Part shown: positions 1-8,370 of the stretch, piece after piece
Numbering within the stretch: position 1 is the stretch's first letter
How the letters are laid out: each line of letters opens with the position of its first letter
Translations under genes and position numbers: made by a program
Notes under the pieces: model-generated
Databases searched by the model: none
The model's input: the letters and a program-made list of their open reading frames with translations, nothing else
Told to the model about the DNA's origin: nothing
Source: Sorangium cellulosum So ce56
GTDB lineage: Bacteria; Myxococcota_A; Polyangia; Polyangiales; Polyangiaceae
Reading direction: 5' to 3'
NCBI RefSeq assembly: GCF_000067165.1
Contig: NC_010162.1
Location: forward strand, 8,253,001 to 8,317,000
Length of the DNA: 64,000 nt

Positions 1-202
1 CGGAGACGGTCTTTCCGCCATCGTCGATGATCGGCACGGTCTTGTGCGCGCCGCCCTCGATCGCGGGGATGTCCGTGAGCCCGATCGGCACGGTGTCGAA
101 CGGGAGGCCCTTGTGGGCCAGCGCGTACTTGATCCGCCAGCAGAAGGGGCTCGGCCGGCGGTCGTCCCGCACCTGGAGATCGTAGAGTCGGATCGCTGTC
201 AT
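1..202 (-). CDS. Glutathione S-transferase N-terminal domain (partial, cut by window edge)
   Basis: The frame begins at an ATG at 202 and leaves the window after 67 codons, so only the thioredoxin-like N-terminal half is visible. Residues 4-9 form a first beta strand (IRLYDL). The segment SPFCWRIK near residues 18-25 is where the glutathione thiol is usually contacted, followed by LAHKGLPFD and a VPIIDDGG strand-turn that normally binds the gamma-glutamyl end of glutathione. The PSPFCWR plus ALAHKGL pattern resembles the beta-etherase (LigE/LigF)-like branch of the GST superfamily. The substrate cannot be told from this fragment. It lies 105 bases downstream of the DUF3025 gene on the same strand and could be co-transcribed with it. 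Confidence 0.75.
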   Translation of the reverse strand, partial: MTAIRLYDLQVRDDRRPSPFCWRIKYALAHKGLPFDTVPIGLTDIPAIEGGAHKTVPIIDDGGKTVS

Positions 203-284
203 GGCGGCGGCCATCTTCCGGTCGAGCTGCGCGCCGCGGCAAGCCCCTCGCACGGTCAGGGCGCCGTCGCTCCCCCGGCAGCGG

Positions 285-314
285 CCGTCACTTGCCGTCA
301 CTTGCCGTCATTTG
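285..314. repeat. Three tandem 10-bp repeats carrying a stop codon in every frame
   Basis: The 10-mer CCGTCACTTG occurs twice in tandem and a third time with one change (CCGTCATTTG). Read on the minus strand, each unit supplies a TGA. Because the period is 10, the three TGA codons (308-310, 298-300, 288-290) fall in three different frames. The first is the natural stop of the DUF3025 gene. This may be a chance slippage product or a fail-safe translation stop. Confidence 0.7.
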
Positions 315-1168
315 CACAGGACCCGCTCGTCCAGCGGGAGGCGCGGGCTGCGCTCCGGGCGCGCGAAGCTGTCGGGCGACCGCAGCACGTCGCCGAGGCG
401 CGCGTCGGCCAGCGCCACGAGCGCGGCAGGCGCGGCGGGCAGCGGGCCGTCGCACGGGATGGGCTGCACCATCGCGTAGACCGTCGGTCCGCGCTGGAGG
501 AGGCTCTCGTACAGCGCGTGGCCGAAGACGAGCGCCGCGGCCTCGCCCCGCTGCACGGCGTCCCGCACCTCGCCGGCGCAGCGCTCCAGATCGGAGGCAT
601 CGCCGAGGAGGGGCGCCTCGCCCGCGTTGTTGTAGAGCAGCAGGAGCCCGCCCTCGTCGAGGAGCGCGAGCCCGTCCAGCTCGCGCGTGCGCGCCGGAGG
701 GAGCGCCTCCGCGCCTGGATGGAGGCGCGCGGCGATCGCCCGGTGCTGGCGCGCGTGGAGCTCCGCCTTGGCGCGCGGGAAGGCGCCCCACACCAGCATG
801 TTGAGGAAGTCGTGCCAGTTCCTCGGACGCGTCGGCACGCAGCCCTCGACGTGGATGCGCGCGTCGTAGAGCGCCGAGGGGTCGACGGGCCCGCGCCGCC
901 CGCGCCGGCGAGGCCGCGGCTTTTGCTCCGCAAAACGCACGGGGAACCCCTCGCCGAGCGCCCGGTTGTAGTCCTCGACCGGCGGCCAGCCGGCGCACCC
1001 CGCGAACGCCTCGGCCAGGGGGCGGATGGGCCAGTAGAGCCGGCTCTTCTCGTGGAAGAGCGGCTCCCAGGGAACGGGGGTGCTCCCTGGCGCGCCGCTC
1101 GGGTGCGGCGCAGCTCGGCCGGCGGCGCTCACGCGGCGCAGCGTAGGAGCAGCGCGGCGAGAGCTCAA
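308..1168 (-). CDS. DUF3025 family protein
   Basis: This 286-residue protein carries the hallmark core of the DUF3025 family: a PLFHEKSRLYWPIRPLAEAF-type N-terminus, then RNWHDFLNMLVWGAFPRAK in the middle, a following histidine-rich helix (ARQHRAI), and a later LLDEGGLLLLYNN strand. The family has no established biochemical function. No signal peptide or membrane segment is visible, so a cytosolic location is likely. The annotated ATG at 1168 is the first in frame and is followed by about 30 low-conservation residues, so an internal start is possible. The gene faces away from the metallo-beta-lactamase gene at 1478 and is followed on its own strand by the GST gene. Confidence 0.8.
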   Translation of the reverse strand: MSSRRAAPTLRRVSAAGRAAPHPSGAPGSTPVPWEPLFHEKSRLYWPIRPLAEAFAGCAGWPPVEDYNRALGEGFPVRFAEQKPRPRRRGRRGPVDPSALYDARIHVEGCVPTRPRNWHDFLNMLVWGAFPRAKAELHARQHRAIAARLHPGAEALPPARTRELDGLALLDEGGLLLLYNNAGEAPLLGDASDLERCAGEVRDAVQRGEAAALVFGHALYESLLQRGPTVYAMVQPIPCDGPLPAAPAALVALADARLGDVLRSPDSFARPERSPRLPLDERVLCK

Positions 1169-1477
1169 GCCGCGCGCAAGGCGGCGCCGGGGCGCGCGGA
1201 TCGCGAGGCGGCGGCCACACGCCGGGACCAGGGCCGCCGGCCCGCCCGGCAGGCCCGCAGTCGACCGAGCGCACAGAGCGGGCCAGCAAGGCGCCGGTAT
1301 CCCGAGACTCCCTGTTTCAACTCACCCAGCTTCCCTGGATATCCATGCTCGCCCTCATGCAGCCATCACGCAACGAGAGATCGCGCCAAGCCTGGAGTGA
1401 TGGCCGTTCGCCAAGGACGTCGCCGCAGCGGATCCGCCCCCACGCCCGCCGCCCGCGTGTCATCCTGAGATAACGAG
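1169..1477. other. Intergenic region between divergent genes
   Basis: This 309-base stretch separates the divergent DUF3025 and ferredoxin-metallo-beta-lactamase genes and so must hold both promoters. No convincing -35/-10 pair, operator or RNA gene could be picked out. It has a modestly AT-richer patch around 1310-1370. The open frames that cross it look like GC-rich shadow frames with Arg/Ala-rich composition. Confidence 0.5.
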
Positions 1478-2359
1478 ATGGCTCGCCTCGAGGACCGCTT
1501 GCCGGAGAACGCCCCCGGCGATTACTTCGTCGACAGGTCGTGCATCGACTGCGACGTATGCCGCCAGCTCGCTCCCTCGGTGTTCGCGCGCGTGCCCGCC
1601 GTCGAGCAGAGCGTCGTCGCTCGCCAGCCCGGGACGCCGGACGAGCACCTCCGCGCGGCCATGGCGCTGGTGTCGTGTCCGACCGCCTCCATCGGCACCT
1701 CCGCACCGGCGCCGGGGATGGCCGCCGCGACCTTCTCCTTCCCCGAGCCGATCGACGAGGATGTCCATTATTGCGGCTATACCTCGTCGTCCTCCTTTGG
1801 CGCGGCGAGCTACCTCATCGTGCGACCCGAGGGCAACGTGCTCGTCGACTCGCCCCGCGCCGCCAGGCCGCTCATGAAGCGCATCCGCGAGCTCGGCGGC
1901 GTCCGGACCCTGGTGCTCACCCACCGCGACGACGTCGCCGATCACCGGATCTTCCGCGACAACTTCGGGTGCGATCGCGTGATCCACGAGGACGACATCG
2001 ACGACGGAACAGCGCTCGCCGAGGTGAAGATCAAGGGGCTCGACCCCGTGGCCCTCGCGCCCGATCTCACGTTGATCCCCGTCCCGGGCCACACGCGGGG
2101 CAGCGTCGCGCTCCTCTTCCGGGACCGATACCTCTTCACCGGGGACCATCTGTTCTTCTCCGGCGAGCTCGGGCGGCTCGACGCGTCGCGCGACGTCTGC
2201 TGGTATTCCTGGGCGGAGCAGATCCGCTCGATGGAGCGCCTCCTCCAGCACCGGTTCACGTGGGTCCTGCCCGGCCACCTCCGCCGGTACCGCGCCCCTT
2301 CCGAGGACGCCATGCGCGCCGAGCTCGCCGAGCTCATCGATCGCATGAAGAGGGCGTGA
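1478..2359 (+). CDS. Ferredoxin domain fused to metallo-beta-lactamase hydrolase
   Basis: The 293-residue protein starts with a small ferredoxin-like domain: C22-x2-C25-x2-C28 and a later C67-P68 provide the ligands of a probable [4Fe-4S] cluster. The rest (about residue 95 onward) is a metallo-beta-lactamase fold. The usual HxHxDH motif appears as THRDDVADH (residues 148-156), and further metal-site elements are GHTRG (H205), TGDH (D223) and PGH (H267). Fusions of this type are widespread in bacteria and plants, but their substrate is mostly unknown; thiol-ester hydrolysis or sulfur redox chemistry are possibilities only. The gene is followed after about 100 bases by allB on the same strand, which does not by itself tie it to ureide metabolism. 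Confidence 0.85.
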   Translation: MARLEDRLPENAPGDYFVDRSCIDCDVCRQLAPSVFARVPAVEQSVVARQPGTPDEHLRAAMALVSCPTASIGTSAPAPGMAAATFSFPEPIDEDVHYCGYTSSSSFGAASYLIVRPEGNVLVDSPRAARPLMKRIRELGGVRTLVLTHRDDVADHRIFRDNFGCDRVIHEDDIDDGTALAEVKIKGLDPVALAPDLTLIPVPGHTRGSVALLFRDRYLFTGDHLFFSGELGRLDASRDVCWYSWAEQIRSMERLLQHRFTWVLPGHLRRYRAPSEDAMRAELAELIDRMKRA

Positions 2360-2461
2360 CGCGCAGACAGGCCCACGCGCGCCTCGACGTGCGCGGGCAT
2401 GCGCGCTTCGGCGAGCGGTCCGCCTCGGTCCGCGGGGCGCCGTGGTACGATCGCGTCCCTG

Positions 2462-3817
2462 ATGACGCCGGACCTCATCGTTCGCGGGTTGCGGGTGGTC
2501 ACCGGGGGCGCCGTGCGGCCGGCCTCGGTGCACATCCAGGGCGGCACCATCGTCTCCGTCGCCGGCTACGACGAGCTGCCGGCGGGCTGCCCCGTCGTGG
2601 ACGCTCAAGGCGCGGTGGTGATGCCCGGGCTGGTCGACGCGCACGTGCACATCAACGAGCCCGGGCGGACCGAATGGGAGGGCTTCGAGACGGCGACGCG
2701 CGCCGCGGCCGCGGGCGGCGTCACGTCGCTCGTCGACATGCCCCTCAACAGCATCCCGCCGACGACCACGGTCGCGCACCTCGAGAAGAAGGCGCGCGCG
2801 GCGGAGGGCCGGTGCCTCGTCGACGTGGGCTTCTGGGGCGGCGCCGTCCCGGGCAACGCGGGAGAGCTGGTCCCGCTGCTCGAGGCCGGCGCGCTCGGCT
2901 TCAAGTGCTTCATGGTCGACTCGGGCGTGGCGGAGTTCGGCCACGTCGCCGAGGCGGACCTCAGGGCGGCCCTCGAGGTGCTCGCGGGCACGGGCGCGCC
3001 GCTGCTCGTCCACGCCGAGCTCCCCGGCCCCATCGACGCGGCGCGCGCGGCGATCGCCGGCCTGGATCCGCGCACGTACGCCGCCTACCTGCGCTCGCGC
3101 CCGCGAGAGGCGGAGGACCAGGCGATCGCCCTGCTCGCGTCGCTCTGCCAGGCGACGGGCGCTGCGGCGCACGTGGTCCACCTCTCGTCGGCCACGGCGC
3201 TCGACATCCTGCGGCGGGCGCGCGACGGCGGCGCCGCGCTGTCCGCCGAGACGACGCCGCACTACCTGCACTTCGCCGCCGAGGAGATCCCGGACGGCGC
3301 GACGCCCTTCAAGTGCGCTCCGCCGATCCGGGAGCGGCAGAACCGCGAGGAGCTCTGGGCCGCGCTCGCGGGCGGCCTCATCGATCTCGTCGTCTCCGAT
3401 CATTCCCCGTGCACCCCCGAGCTCAAGCGGCTCGAAGCCGGCGACTTCGACGCCGCCTGGGGCGGGATCTCGAGCCTGCAGCTCGGCCTGTCGATCGTCT
3501 GGACCGACGCCCGCCGCCGGGGCATCCCGCTCGAGCGGCTCGCGGACTGGCTGTGCCGCGGGCCCGCGAGGCTCGCCGGCTTGCGCCGCAAGGGGGAGAT
3601 CGCGCGCGGGTTCGACGCCGATCTGGTGATCTGGGATCCCGACGCGAGCTTCCGGGTCGAGCCGCCGATCCTCCAGCACCGGCACAAGGTGACGCCGTAC
3701 GCCGGGGAGGAGCTCCACGGCGTCGTGGAGGCCACCTACCTCCGCGGCGAGAAGGTCCATGAGCGCGGGAGCTTCCCCGCGGAGGCGAGAGGGCGATGGC
3801 TGAAGCGAGAGGGGTGA
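2462..3817 (+). CDS. allB: Allantoinase
   Basis: Allantoinase hydrolyses allantoin to allantoate in purine-ring catabolism. The 451-residue protein is a cyclic amidohydrolase of usual length. It has the metal-binding HVH (H61, H63) in GLVDAHVHINEPGR, the carboxylated-lysine candidate K148 in LGFKCFM, H184 in LLVHAELP, a later HLSS histidine, and the catalytic aspartate in VSDHSPC. The ATG at 2462 is chosen because the conserved strand (LIVRGLRVVTGG) begins right there; the frame is open upstream but that sequence is not allantoinase-like. The gene overlaps the downstream allantoicase fusion by 22 bases, which implies translational coupling in one operon. Confidence 0.95.
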   Translation: MTPDLIVRGLRVVTGGAVRPASVHIQGGTIVSVAGYDELPAGCPVVDAQGAVVMPGLVDAHVHINEPGRTEWEGFETATRAAAAGGVTSLVDMPLNSIPPTTTVAHLEKKARAAEGRCLVDVGFWGGAVPGNAGELVPLLEAGALGFKCFMVDSGVAEFGHVAEADLRAALEVLAGTGAPLLVHAELPGPIDAARAAIAGLDPRTYAAYLRSRPREAEDQAIALLASLCQATGAAAHVVHLSSATALDILRRARDGGAALSAETTPHYLHFAAEEIPDGATPFKCAPPIRERQNREELWAALAGGLIDLVVSDHSPCTPELKRLEAGDFDAAWGGISSLQLGLSIVWTDARRRGIPLERLADWLCRGPARLAGLRRKGEIARGFDADLVIWDPDASFRVEPPILQHRHKVTPYAGEELHGVVEATYLRGEKVHERGSFPAEARGRWLKREG

Positions 3818-5349
3818 CGGGGCCGGCGTTCGCGGAGGCGCTCGATCTGGCCTCGGAGCGCCTGGGCGGCGCGGTGCTCGCGGCGAACGACGAGTTCTTC
3901 GCGCCGAAGGAGAACCTGCTCAAGGCAGGGAAAGCGGTGTTCCTCGAGCACGAGTACACCGATCGCGGGAAGTGGATGGATGGCTGGGAGACGCGCCGGC
4001 GCCGGACTCCCGGGTTCGACTGGTGCCTCGTCCGGCTGGGGCTGCCAGGGATCCTCCGCGGGGTCATCGTCGATACGGCGTTCTTCCGGGGCAATTACCC
4101 CGAGCACTGCTCCATCGAGGCGTGCGCGGCGCGGCCCGACGCGCGGGTCGAGGACTTGCTCGACCCACGGACACACTGGGTCGAGATCCTGCCGCGCTCG
4201 CCGCTGGCCGGCGACTCGCAGAACGCGTTCGAGCTGACCAGCTCTTCGCGGTTCACGCACCTCCGCCTGAACATCTACCCGGACGGCGGCGTGGCGCGGC
4301 TCCGGGTGCACGGCGACGCCCTCCCCGACGTCCGCCGGCAGGGCCGCCCAGGCGCGGAGATCGACCTCGCGGCCGCGGAGAACGGCGGGCGCGTGCTCTC
4401 GTGCAGCGACATGTTCTTCGGGGTGCGCCACAACCTCATCATGCCCGGCCGGGCGGCGAACATGGGAGACGGCTGGGAGACGCGGCGCCGGAGGGGGCCC
4501 GGGTACGACTGGGCGCTCGTGGCGCTCGCGGCTCAGGGCGAGATCGCGCGGATCGAGGTCGACACGAACCACTTCAAGGGCAATTACCCCGACAGCTGCA
4601 TGATCGAGGGGATCGACGCGGCGGGGCGGTCCGCGGCGGAGCTCGCCGGCGCGGGCGGGTGGCGGGAGATCGTGCCGCGGACGAAGCTCCAGGCGCACAC
4701 GCGTCATCTCTTCGAGGAAGATCTCCGCGCGACGGGGCCGTTCACCCACGTGCGCCTGAACATCTATCCTGACGGCGGCGTGAGCCGGCTCCGGATCTTC
4801 GGCGAGGCGACCCGGAGCGGGGCGGCCGAGCAGCGGCTCCGCTGGCTCAACGCGCTCACGGAGCCGGAGGCCGAGGCGGAGCTCCGCGTGGCGTGCGGCG
4901 CGTCGGCGTGGGCGTCGCAGGTGGCGGCGGCGCGGCCGTTCCGCGACGAGGAGCACCTCTCCGCTGCGGCGGCGCAGGCCTTTGCGCGGCTCGCGCCGGA
5001 GGACTGGCTCGAGGCGTTCCGCGCGCACCCCCGCATCGGAGAGACCAGGCCGCAGGCGGAGGCCGCGGAGGCGAGCGCGACGGCGAGGCGCTTCTCCAGC
5101 CAGGAACAGGCGGGGATGAGCGCCGCGGCGGTGGATACGCGGGAGGCGCTCGCGCGCTTGAACCGCGCCTATGACGAGAAGTTCGGGTTCATCTACATCG
5201 TCTGCGCCACAGGGAAGAGCGCGGACGAGATGCTGGAGGCGCTGCGCGCGCGGCTCGAGCACACGCAGGAGCAGGAGCTGCCCATCGCCGCGGACGAGCA
5301 GCGGAAGATCACGGCGATCCGGCTGAAGAAGCTCCTGTGGGGCGGATAG
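3796..5349 (+). CDS. Bifunctional allantoicase / OHCU decarboxylase fusion
   Basis: This 517-residue protein joins two ureide-pathway enzymes. Residues 1 to about 337 are allantoicase, with its characteristic internal duplication: DGWETRRRR, GNYP.....IE and NIYPDGG each occur twice. Allantoicase splits allantoate into ureidoglycolate and urea. Residues from about 345 to the end are 2-oxo-4-hydroxy-4-carboxy-5-ureidoimidazoline (OHCU) decarboxylase (UraD), which makes S-allantoin: it has the catalytic-histidine motif AHPRIGE, the RFSSQEQAGM helix and the YDEKFGF...CATGKSADEML signature. The two activities act on either side of allantoinase, whose gene overlaps this one by 22 bases. UraD and allantoicase are normally separate proteins, so the order Alc-UraD is notable. 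The product is likely cytosolic. Confidence 0.93.
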   Translation: MAEARGVTGPAFAEALDLASERLGGAVLAANDEFFAPKENLLKAGKAVFLEHEYTDRGKWMDGWETRRRRTPGFDWCLVRLGLPGILRGVIVDTAFFRGNYPEHCSIEACAARPDARVEDLLDPRTHWVEILPRSPLAGDSQNAFELTSSSRFTHLRLNIYPDGGVARLRVHGDALPDVRRQGRPGAEIDLAAAENGGRVLSCSDMFFGVRHNLIMPGRAANMGDGWETRRRRGPGYDWALVALAAQGEIARIEVDTNHFKGNYPDSCMIEGIDAAGRSAAELAGAGGWREIVPRTKLQAHTRHLFEEDLRATGPFTHVRLNIYPDGGVSRLRIFGEATRSGAAEQRLRWLNALTEPEAEAELRVACGASAWASQVAAARPFRDEEHLSAAAAQAFARLAPEDWLEAFRAHPRIGETRPQAEAAEASATARRFSSQEQAGMSAAAVDTREALARLNRAYDEKFGFIYIVCATGKSADEMLEALRARLEHTQEQELPIAADEQRKITAIRLKKLLWGG

Positions 5350-5445
5350 AGCCCCGGGGCGCGGCCCCCGAGGAGGGAGCGCGTCGGGCGGGTGAGCGCC
5401 GGCGCGTCGGGTGTCCGGACGATCGGGTGTCCGGGCGTGGGGCGC

Positions 5446-5883
5446 TCAGCGCGAGAGCTGGCCTCGCAGCGCGCCGTCGGGGAAATCGGCGGTGCGCACG
5501 GCGACGTAATACCTCTCCGGATCTCCGAGCAACGCGCTCAGATCGTCGCGGGCCGCGCTCACGCAGCCGCTGGAGCTGCCGCCGGTCGGCGGCATCAGCG
5601 TGATGATCCCGCGGCCCGCGCGGCCGGCGGAGCCCTCGTGGATGCGCGCCGCGGTCGCCGGCGCGATGCCGGCCACCGCGAGGTCGAAGCAGACCTCGCC
5701 GCGCTCGAGATCGAGCGTGACGCGCGCCGTGCCGCTCCCCTTCGGGTCGCCGGGGCCGGGCACTTCGTCTTGCCCCGTGAGCGCCGCCGTGAGCGAGCGG
5801 ACCGGGCGCTCAGGCAACGCCGCGCGCGCCAGCGCCGTCGCGAGGAGGACGGCGCCCAGCGCGAGCATCGTGAGGTGTTGCAT
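5446..5883 (-). CDS. Secreted CHRD domain protein
   Basis: The 145-residue product begins with a signal peptide (hydrophobic residues 3-20, Ala-rich cleavage region ARAALP) and continues with a CHRD domain, a beta-rich extracellular fold first seen in chordin. Family landmarks are LTAALTGQDEVP near the start of the domain, ARVTLDLERGEVCFDLAVAG, the IHEG segment, and the C-terminal YYVAVRTADFPDGALRGQL. The start at 5883 is supported by a strong Shine-Dalgarno (AGGAGGGAG) just upstream, although the frame stays open to 6288. CHRD proteins in bacteria have no agreed function. The two cysteines may form a disulfide. It converges on the allantoicase-UraD gene with 96 bases between stops. Confidence 0.85.
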   Translation of the reverse strand: MQHLTMLALGAVLLATALARAALPERPVRSLTAALTGQDEVPGPGDPKGSGTARVTLDLERGEVCFDLAVAGIAPATAARIHEGSAGRAGRGIITLMPPTGGSSSGCVSAARDDLSALLGDPERYYVAVRTADFPDGALRGQLSR

Positions 5884-6302
5884 GTCTCCCTCCTGCACAT
5901 CACGGGATGTGCGATTCGAGGGCTCCACGAAGAGCAAAGACGACGCCGCCCACGCGCCGCGAGCCGCCCCGCACGTCGGTCGATCGCGGGGGCGGCGAGG
6001 AGGCCGCGACGGACACGGCGACTCGCCCCGATCGCCGAGGCGCGCTGGAGAGGGAGAGAGGCGGACAGCGGACCCGGATCGGCGCACGACGCGGGGAATC
6101 GGCGTCGCCTGCGCGAGGTGGCGAGGCGGCCCGCGCTCCGCACGGGCGGACAGGCCGCGGGCGCGGCCAGAGCCGCGGTGGAGGCATCCGCATGAGCGCG
6201 CCCGGTCCGTCGCGGGCGGGGGCTCAGGGTTGACGACGAGTCCGCCTTCTGCCAGGAGACGGACGCGCGCGAGGCGCGCGGAGAGCACGGCGGAGGCACA
6301 CG
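5884..6302. other. Intergenic region, no gene recognised
   Basis: This 419-base stretch lies between the divergent CHRD gene and the small membrane protein gene. It contains a short dyad (GCACAT at 5895-5900 and ATGTGC at 5907-5912) directly upstream of the CHRD Shine-Dalgarno, which could be an operator or an RNA hairpin. Open frames through it are Arg/Pro-rich shadows without family features. No other signal was seen. Confidence 0.45.
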
Positions 6303-6419
6303 ATGAGCACAGAGATCTCGAAGACCGACAACGACGACTGGACCATGCCCAAGCTCATCGCGCTCGCGTTCACGACGCTCCTCGTGGCCTTCTCGGTCAT
6401 CTACCTCATCTCTCCCTGA
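6303..6419 (+). CDS. Small single-pass membrane protein (38 aa)
   Basis: An ATG at 6303, preceded by a GGCGGAGG Shine-Dalgarno, opens a 38-codon frame ending at TGA 6417-6419. The first 16 residues are polar and acidic (STEISKTDNDDW) and residues 17-36 form a clear hydrophobic segment (PKLIALAFTTLLVAFSVIYL). This is a typical single-pass microprotein that would sit in the inner membrane with its acidic N-terminus on one side. Function is unknown. It is too short for ordinary gene callers. The third-position GC bias of the codons and the good ribosome site argue that it is translated. Confidence 0.6.
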   Translation: MSTEISKTDNDDWTMPKLIALAFTTLLVAFSVIYLISP

Positions 6420-6476
6420 ACGGCGCGCGTTCGCCCGTTCCCCGGCGCGCGCCGGCCCCACGAAGGGCGGCGTGCG

Positions 6477-7808
6477 CTACAGCTTCCTGGCGCAGCGCAC
6501 GCCGAGCGCGTCCGTCACATCGGTCGGGTCCCAGCCGGTCCGCAAGCGAGCGGAGAGGTCCTCCGGTCTGGGCTGCCACCAGCTGCCGCCGCGGATCACC
6601 CGCGCGGAGCCGCGCTCGACGTTCGCGCAATCACGGCACGGCTGGGGGTAGGTCCCCTCGAAGTCCAGGGTCCACTCCCACACGTTCCCCGCGAGGTCGG
6701 CCTGCCCCCACCGGCCATCACCCCTCGGCGATTTCGATCCGACGACGGCGCTGCCCGTCATGTCGAACACGGCGTAGGTCGAGTTCGGAAACGCGTTGCC
6801 CCACGGATACGCCCGCTGCTCGCTCCCGCCAGCCGACGCGTAGTCCCACTCCGCCTCTGTCGGGAGCCGCCCGCCGTCCCAGGCGCAGAAGGCGAACGCG
6901 ACGAACCAGCTGACGCAGCTGATCGGCTTGAGCTCGTTCCCGCCCGCGTCGTCGGTCCACGAGTGCAATCCCGGGTTGCACTTCAAGTCGTCCCTCAACG
7001 CCGCCTGGCTCGCGGGAAGACGGGAGTCCCACGCAGCGTCCCAGCCGCTCCGCAGGATCGCCGGGTGAGCTCCAGCGCCGGCCGCGGGTCGGCTCGCGGG
7101 ATAGGCCTCGACGAACTTGCGGAACCGTCCGACGGTGACCTCGTAGCGATCCAGGCGCAGGTCGCTCACCTCCGCCGGAGACGCCGCGTCGTTGCTCCGG
7201 TCGTACCGGCCACCCGGAACGCGCGGGCTCGCGCAGCAGGGCTGGTTCCGCTCCGGCCCGCAGGTCTCGCCCGCCCCGGTCTCGCCCAGGCGGCAGCTCG
7301 GCGGCAGGATGCACCGGCCCGCGCCGCACCACCCAGCGCAACCGGCAAGACCCCACCGCCCGTCGCTGCCGCAGACCTCGATGAGATCGCCGGCGCACCG
7401 CGCCTCGTCGGGAGAGCACTCGACAGGGGTCCCCCCGCCCCCGCCTGTGTCACCGCCGCCGGCCGCTGCGCCGCCGGCCTCGCCGCCACCCGTCGCGCCA
7501 CCACCCGTCGCGCTACCGCCAGTCGCCTCGCCACCGGTCGCACCGCCGCCGGTCGCACCGCCGCCGGTCGCACCGCCCCCCGTCGCGCTGCTGCCAGCCC
7601 CGCCGCCGCCAGCCCCGCCGCCACCGACCGCCGTGCCCGACCCACCACCTGCTCCGCCGCCAGCGGTGCCAGCGCCGCCGTCGCCATCGACGAAGCTCCG
7701 CACCCTCTGCTCGCAGCCCGGCCCGAGCGTGGCCATCGCGACGGCCAGCCAGCCAGCCCCGCGCCGGCGATCCCGAGCTTCACCCGAACGAATCCGTAGA
7801 GCGCCCAC
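6477..7808 (-). CDS. SUMF1/formylglycine-generating-enzyme-like lipoprotein with low-complexity linker
   Basis: The 443-residue protein has an N-terminal hydrophobic stretch ending in a lipobox-like LGPGC, then a roughly 85-residue linker made of GGGATGG/GGSATGG units, a short Cys-rich segment (about residues 130-190), and a C-terminal SUMF1 domain. Domain landmarks are DRYEVTVGRFRKFVEAYP, ISCVSWFVAFAFCAW, GGRLPTEAEWDYAS, DLAGNVWEWTLD and RVIRGGSWWQ. True formylglycine-generating enzymes oxidise a sulfatase cysteine, but many bacterial members of this fold have other or unknown roles, and myxobacteria carry many exported paralogs. A surface-anchored carbohydrate- or protein-binding role is only a guess. 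The start at 7808 is the first ATG/GTG before the signal. Confidence 0.82.
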   Translation of the reverse strand: MGALRIRSGEARDRRRGAGWLAVAMATLGPGCEQRVRSFVDGDGGAGTAGGGAGGGSGTAVGGGGAGGGGAGSSATGGGATGGGATGGGATGGEATGGSATGGGATGGGEAGGAAAGGGDTGGGGGTPVECSPDEARCAGDLIEVCGSDGRWGLAGCAGWCGAGRCILPPSCRLGETGAGETCGPERNQPCCASPRVPGGRYDRSNDAASPAEVSDLRLDRYEVTVGRFRKFVEAYPASRPAAGAGAHPAILRSGWDAAWDSRLPASQAALRDDLKCNPGLHSWTDDAGGNELKPISCVSWFVAFAFCAWDGGRLPTEAEWDYASAGGSEQRAYPWGNAFPNSTYAVFDMTGSAVVGSKSPRGDGRWGQADLAGNVWEWTLDFEGTYPQPCRDCANVERGSARVIRGGSWWQPRPEDLSARLRTGWDPTDVTDALGVRCARKL

Positions 7809-7972
7809 CGTTCACCCTCACAGTCGCCCACCGACGGGCACCCGCCATCGTATCATGTGGGACACCTCCTTCACCCCGCCCGGCCGTCGACCTCGCGGCG
7901 CCTCCGGGCGCACCGCGGACGGCAGCGCGCGTCGCGCTCCCCGCGCGGGACGGCGCTCTCGCGGATGCGCGC

Positions 7973-8314
7973 TCAGCTGCCTCGGTACGTGGTGTAGCCG
8001 TGAGGGCTGAGCAGCAGCGGGACGTGGTGGTGCTGCGCCGGGTCCCGGATCTCGAAGAGGATCGACACCGTGGGATAGAAGCTCTCGCATCCGAGCGCCG
8101 CGTAATAGGCGCCTGTGTGGAAGGTGAGACGGTAGCGGCCCTGGAGGGGCCGTTCGCCGGGCGGCAGCAGCCCCTTCTGCCGGCCGTCGCCGTCGGTCGT
8201 GCCCCGTCCGACCTCCCGGTAGCCGCCGTCGTCGCCGACCTCCAGCACCACCAGCACGCCGCTCGCCGGGCAGCCCCGTGACGTGTCCAGCACGTGCGTC
8301 GTGATCGCGCTCAT
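7973..8314 (-). CDS. uraH: 5-hydroxyisourate hydrolase (transthyretin-like)
   Basis: HIU hydrolase opens 5-hydroxyisourate to OHCU, the substrate of the UraD domain encoded at 3796-5349. The 113-residue protein has the family size and its two signatures: TTHVLDTSRGCPA at residues 5-17 and the C-terminal tetrapeptide YRGS. H7, an arginine near residue 45 and a C-terminal-region histidine (HHHVP) fit the known active-site set. ATG 8314 is preceded by an AGGAGGA ribosome site. Longer readings of this frame upstream overlap the next gene and are not conserved. No signal peptide is present, so it acts in the cytosol. It lies 56 bases downstream of the CitE-like gene on the same strand. Confidence 0.95.
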   Translation of the reverse strand: MSAITTHVLDTSRGCPASGVLVVLEVGDDGGYREVGRGTTDGDGRQKGLLPPGERPLQGRYRLTFHTGAYYAALGCESFYPTVSILFEIRDPAQHHHVPLLLSPHGYTTYRGS

Positions 8315-8370
8315 CGGTCCTCCTCGCCGCTCGGGCCCTCCGCGAACCGGGCCATTCCGGTGCTCTCCTA

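Noticed and set aside
44..1468. Long open frame on the plus strand across the DUF3025 gene
   Set aside because: Arg/Ala/Pro-rich sequence without any family pattern, antisense to a gene with clear DUF3025 motifs. Such frames are usual in very GC-rich DNA.
1460..3760. 766-codon minus-strand frame antisense to the metallo-beta-lactamase and allB genes
   Set aside because: Composition is charged and repetitive and it mirrors two well-supported plus-strand genes codon by codon.
5884..6288. N-terminal extension of the CHRD protein up to 6288
   Set aside because: The extension is Arg/Pro-rich, and the signal peptide with its strong ribosome site lies at 5883.
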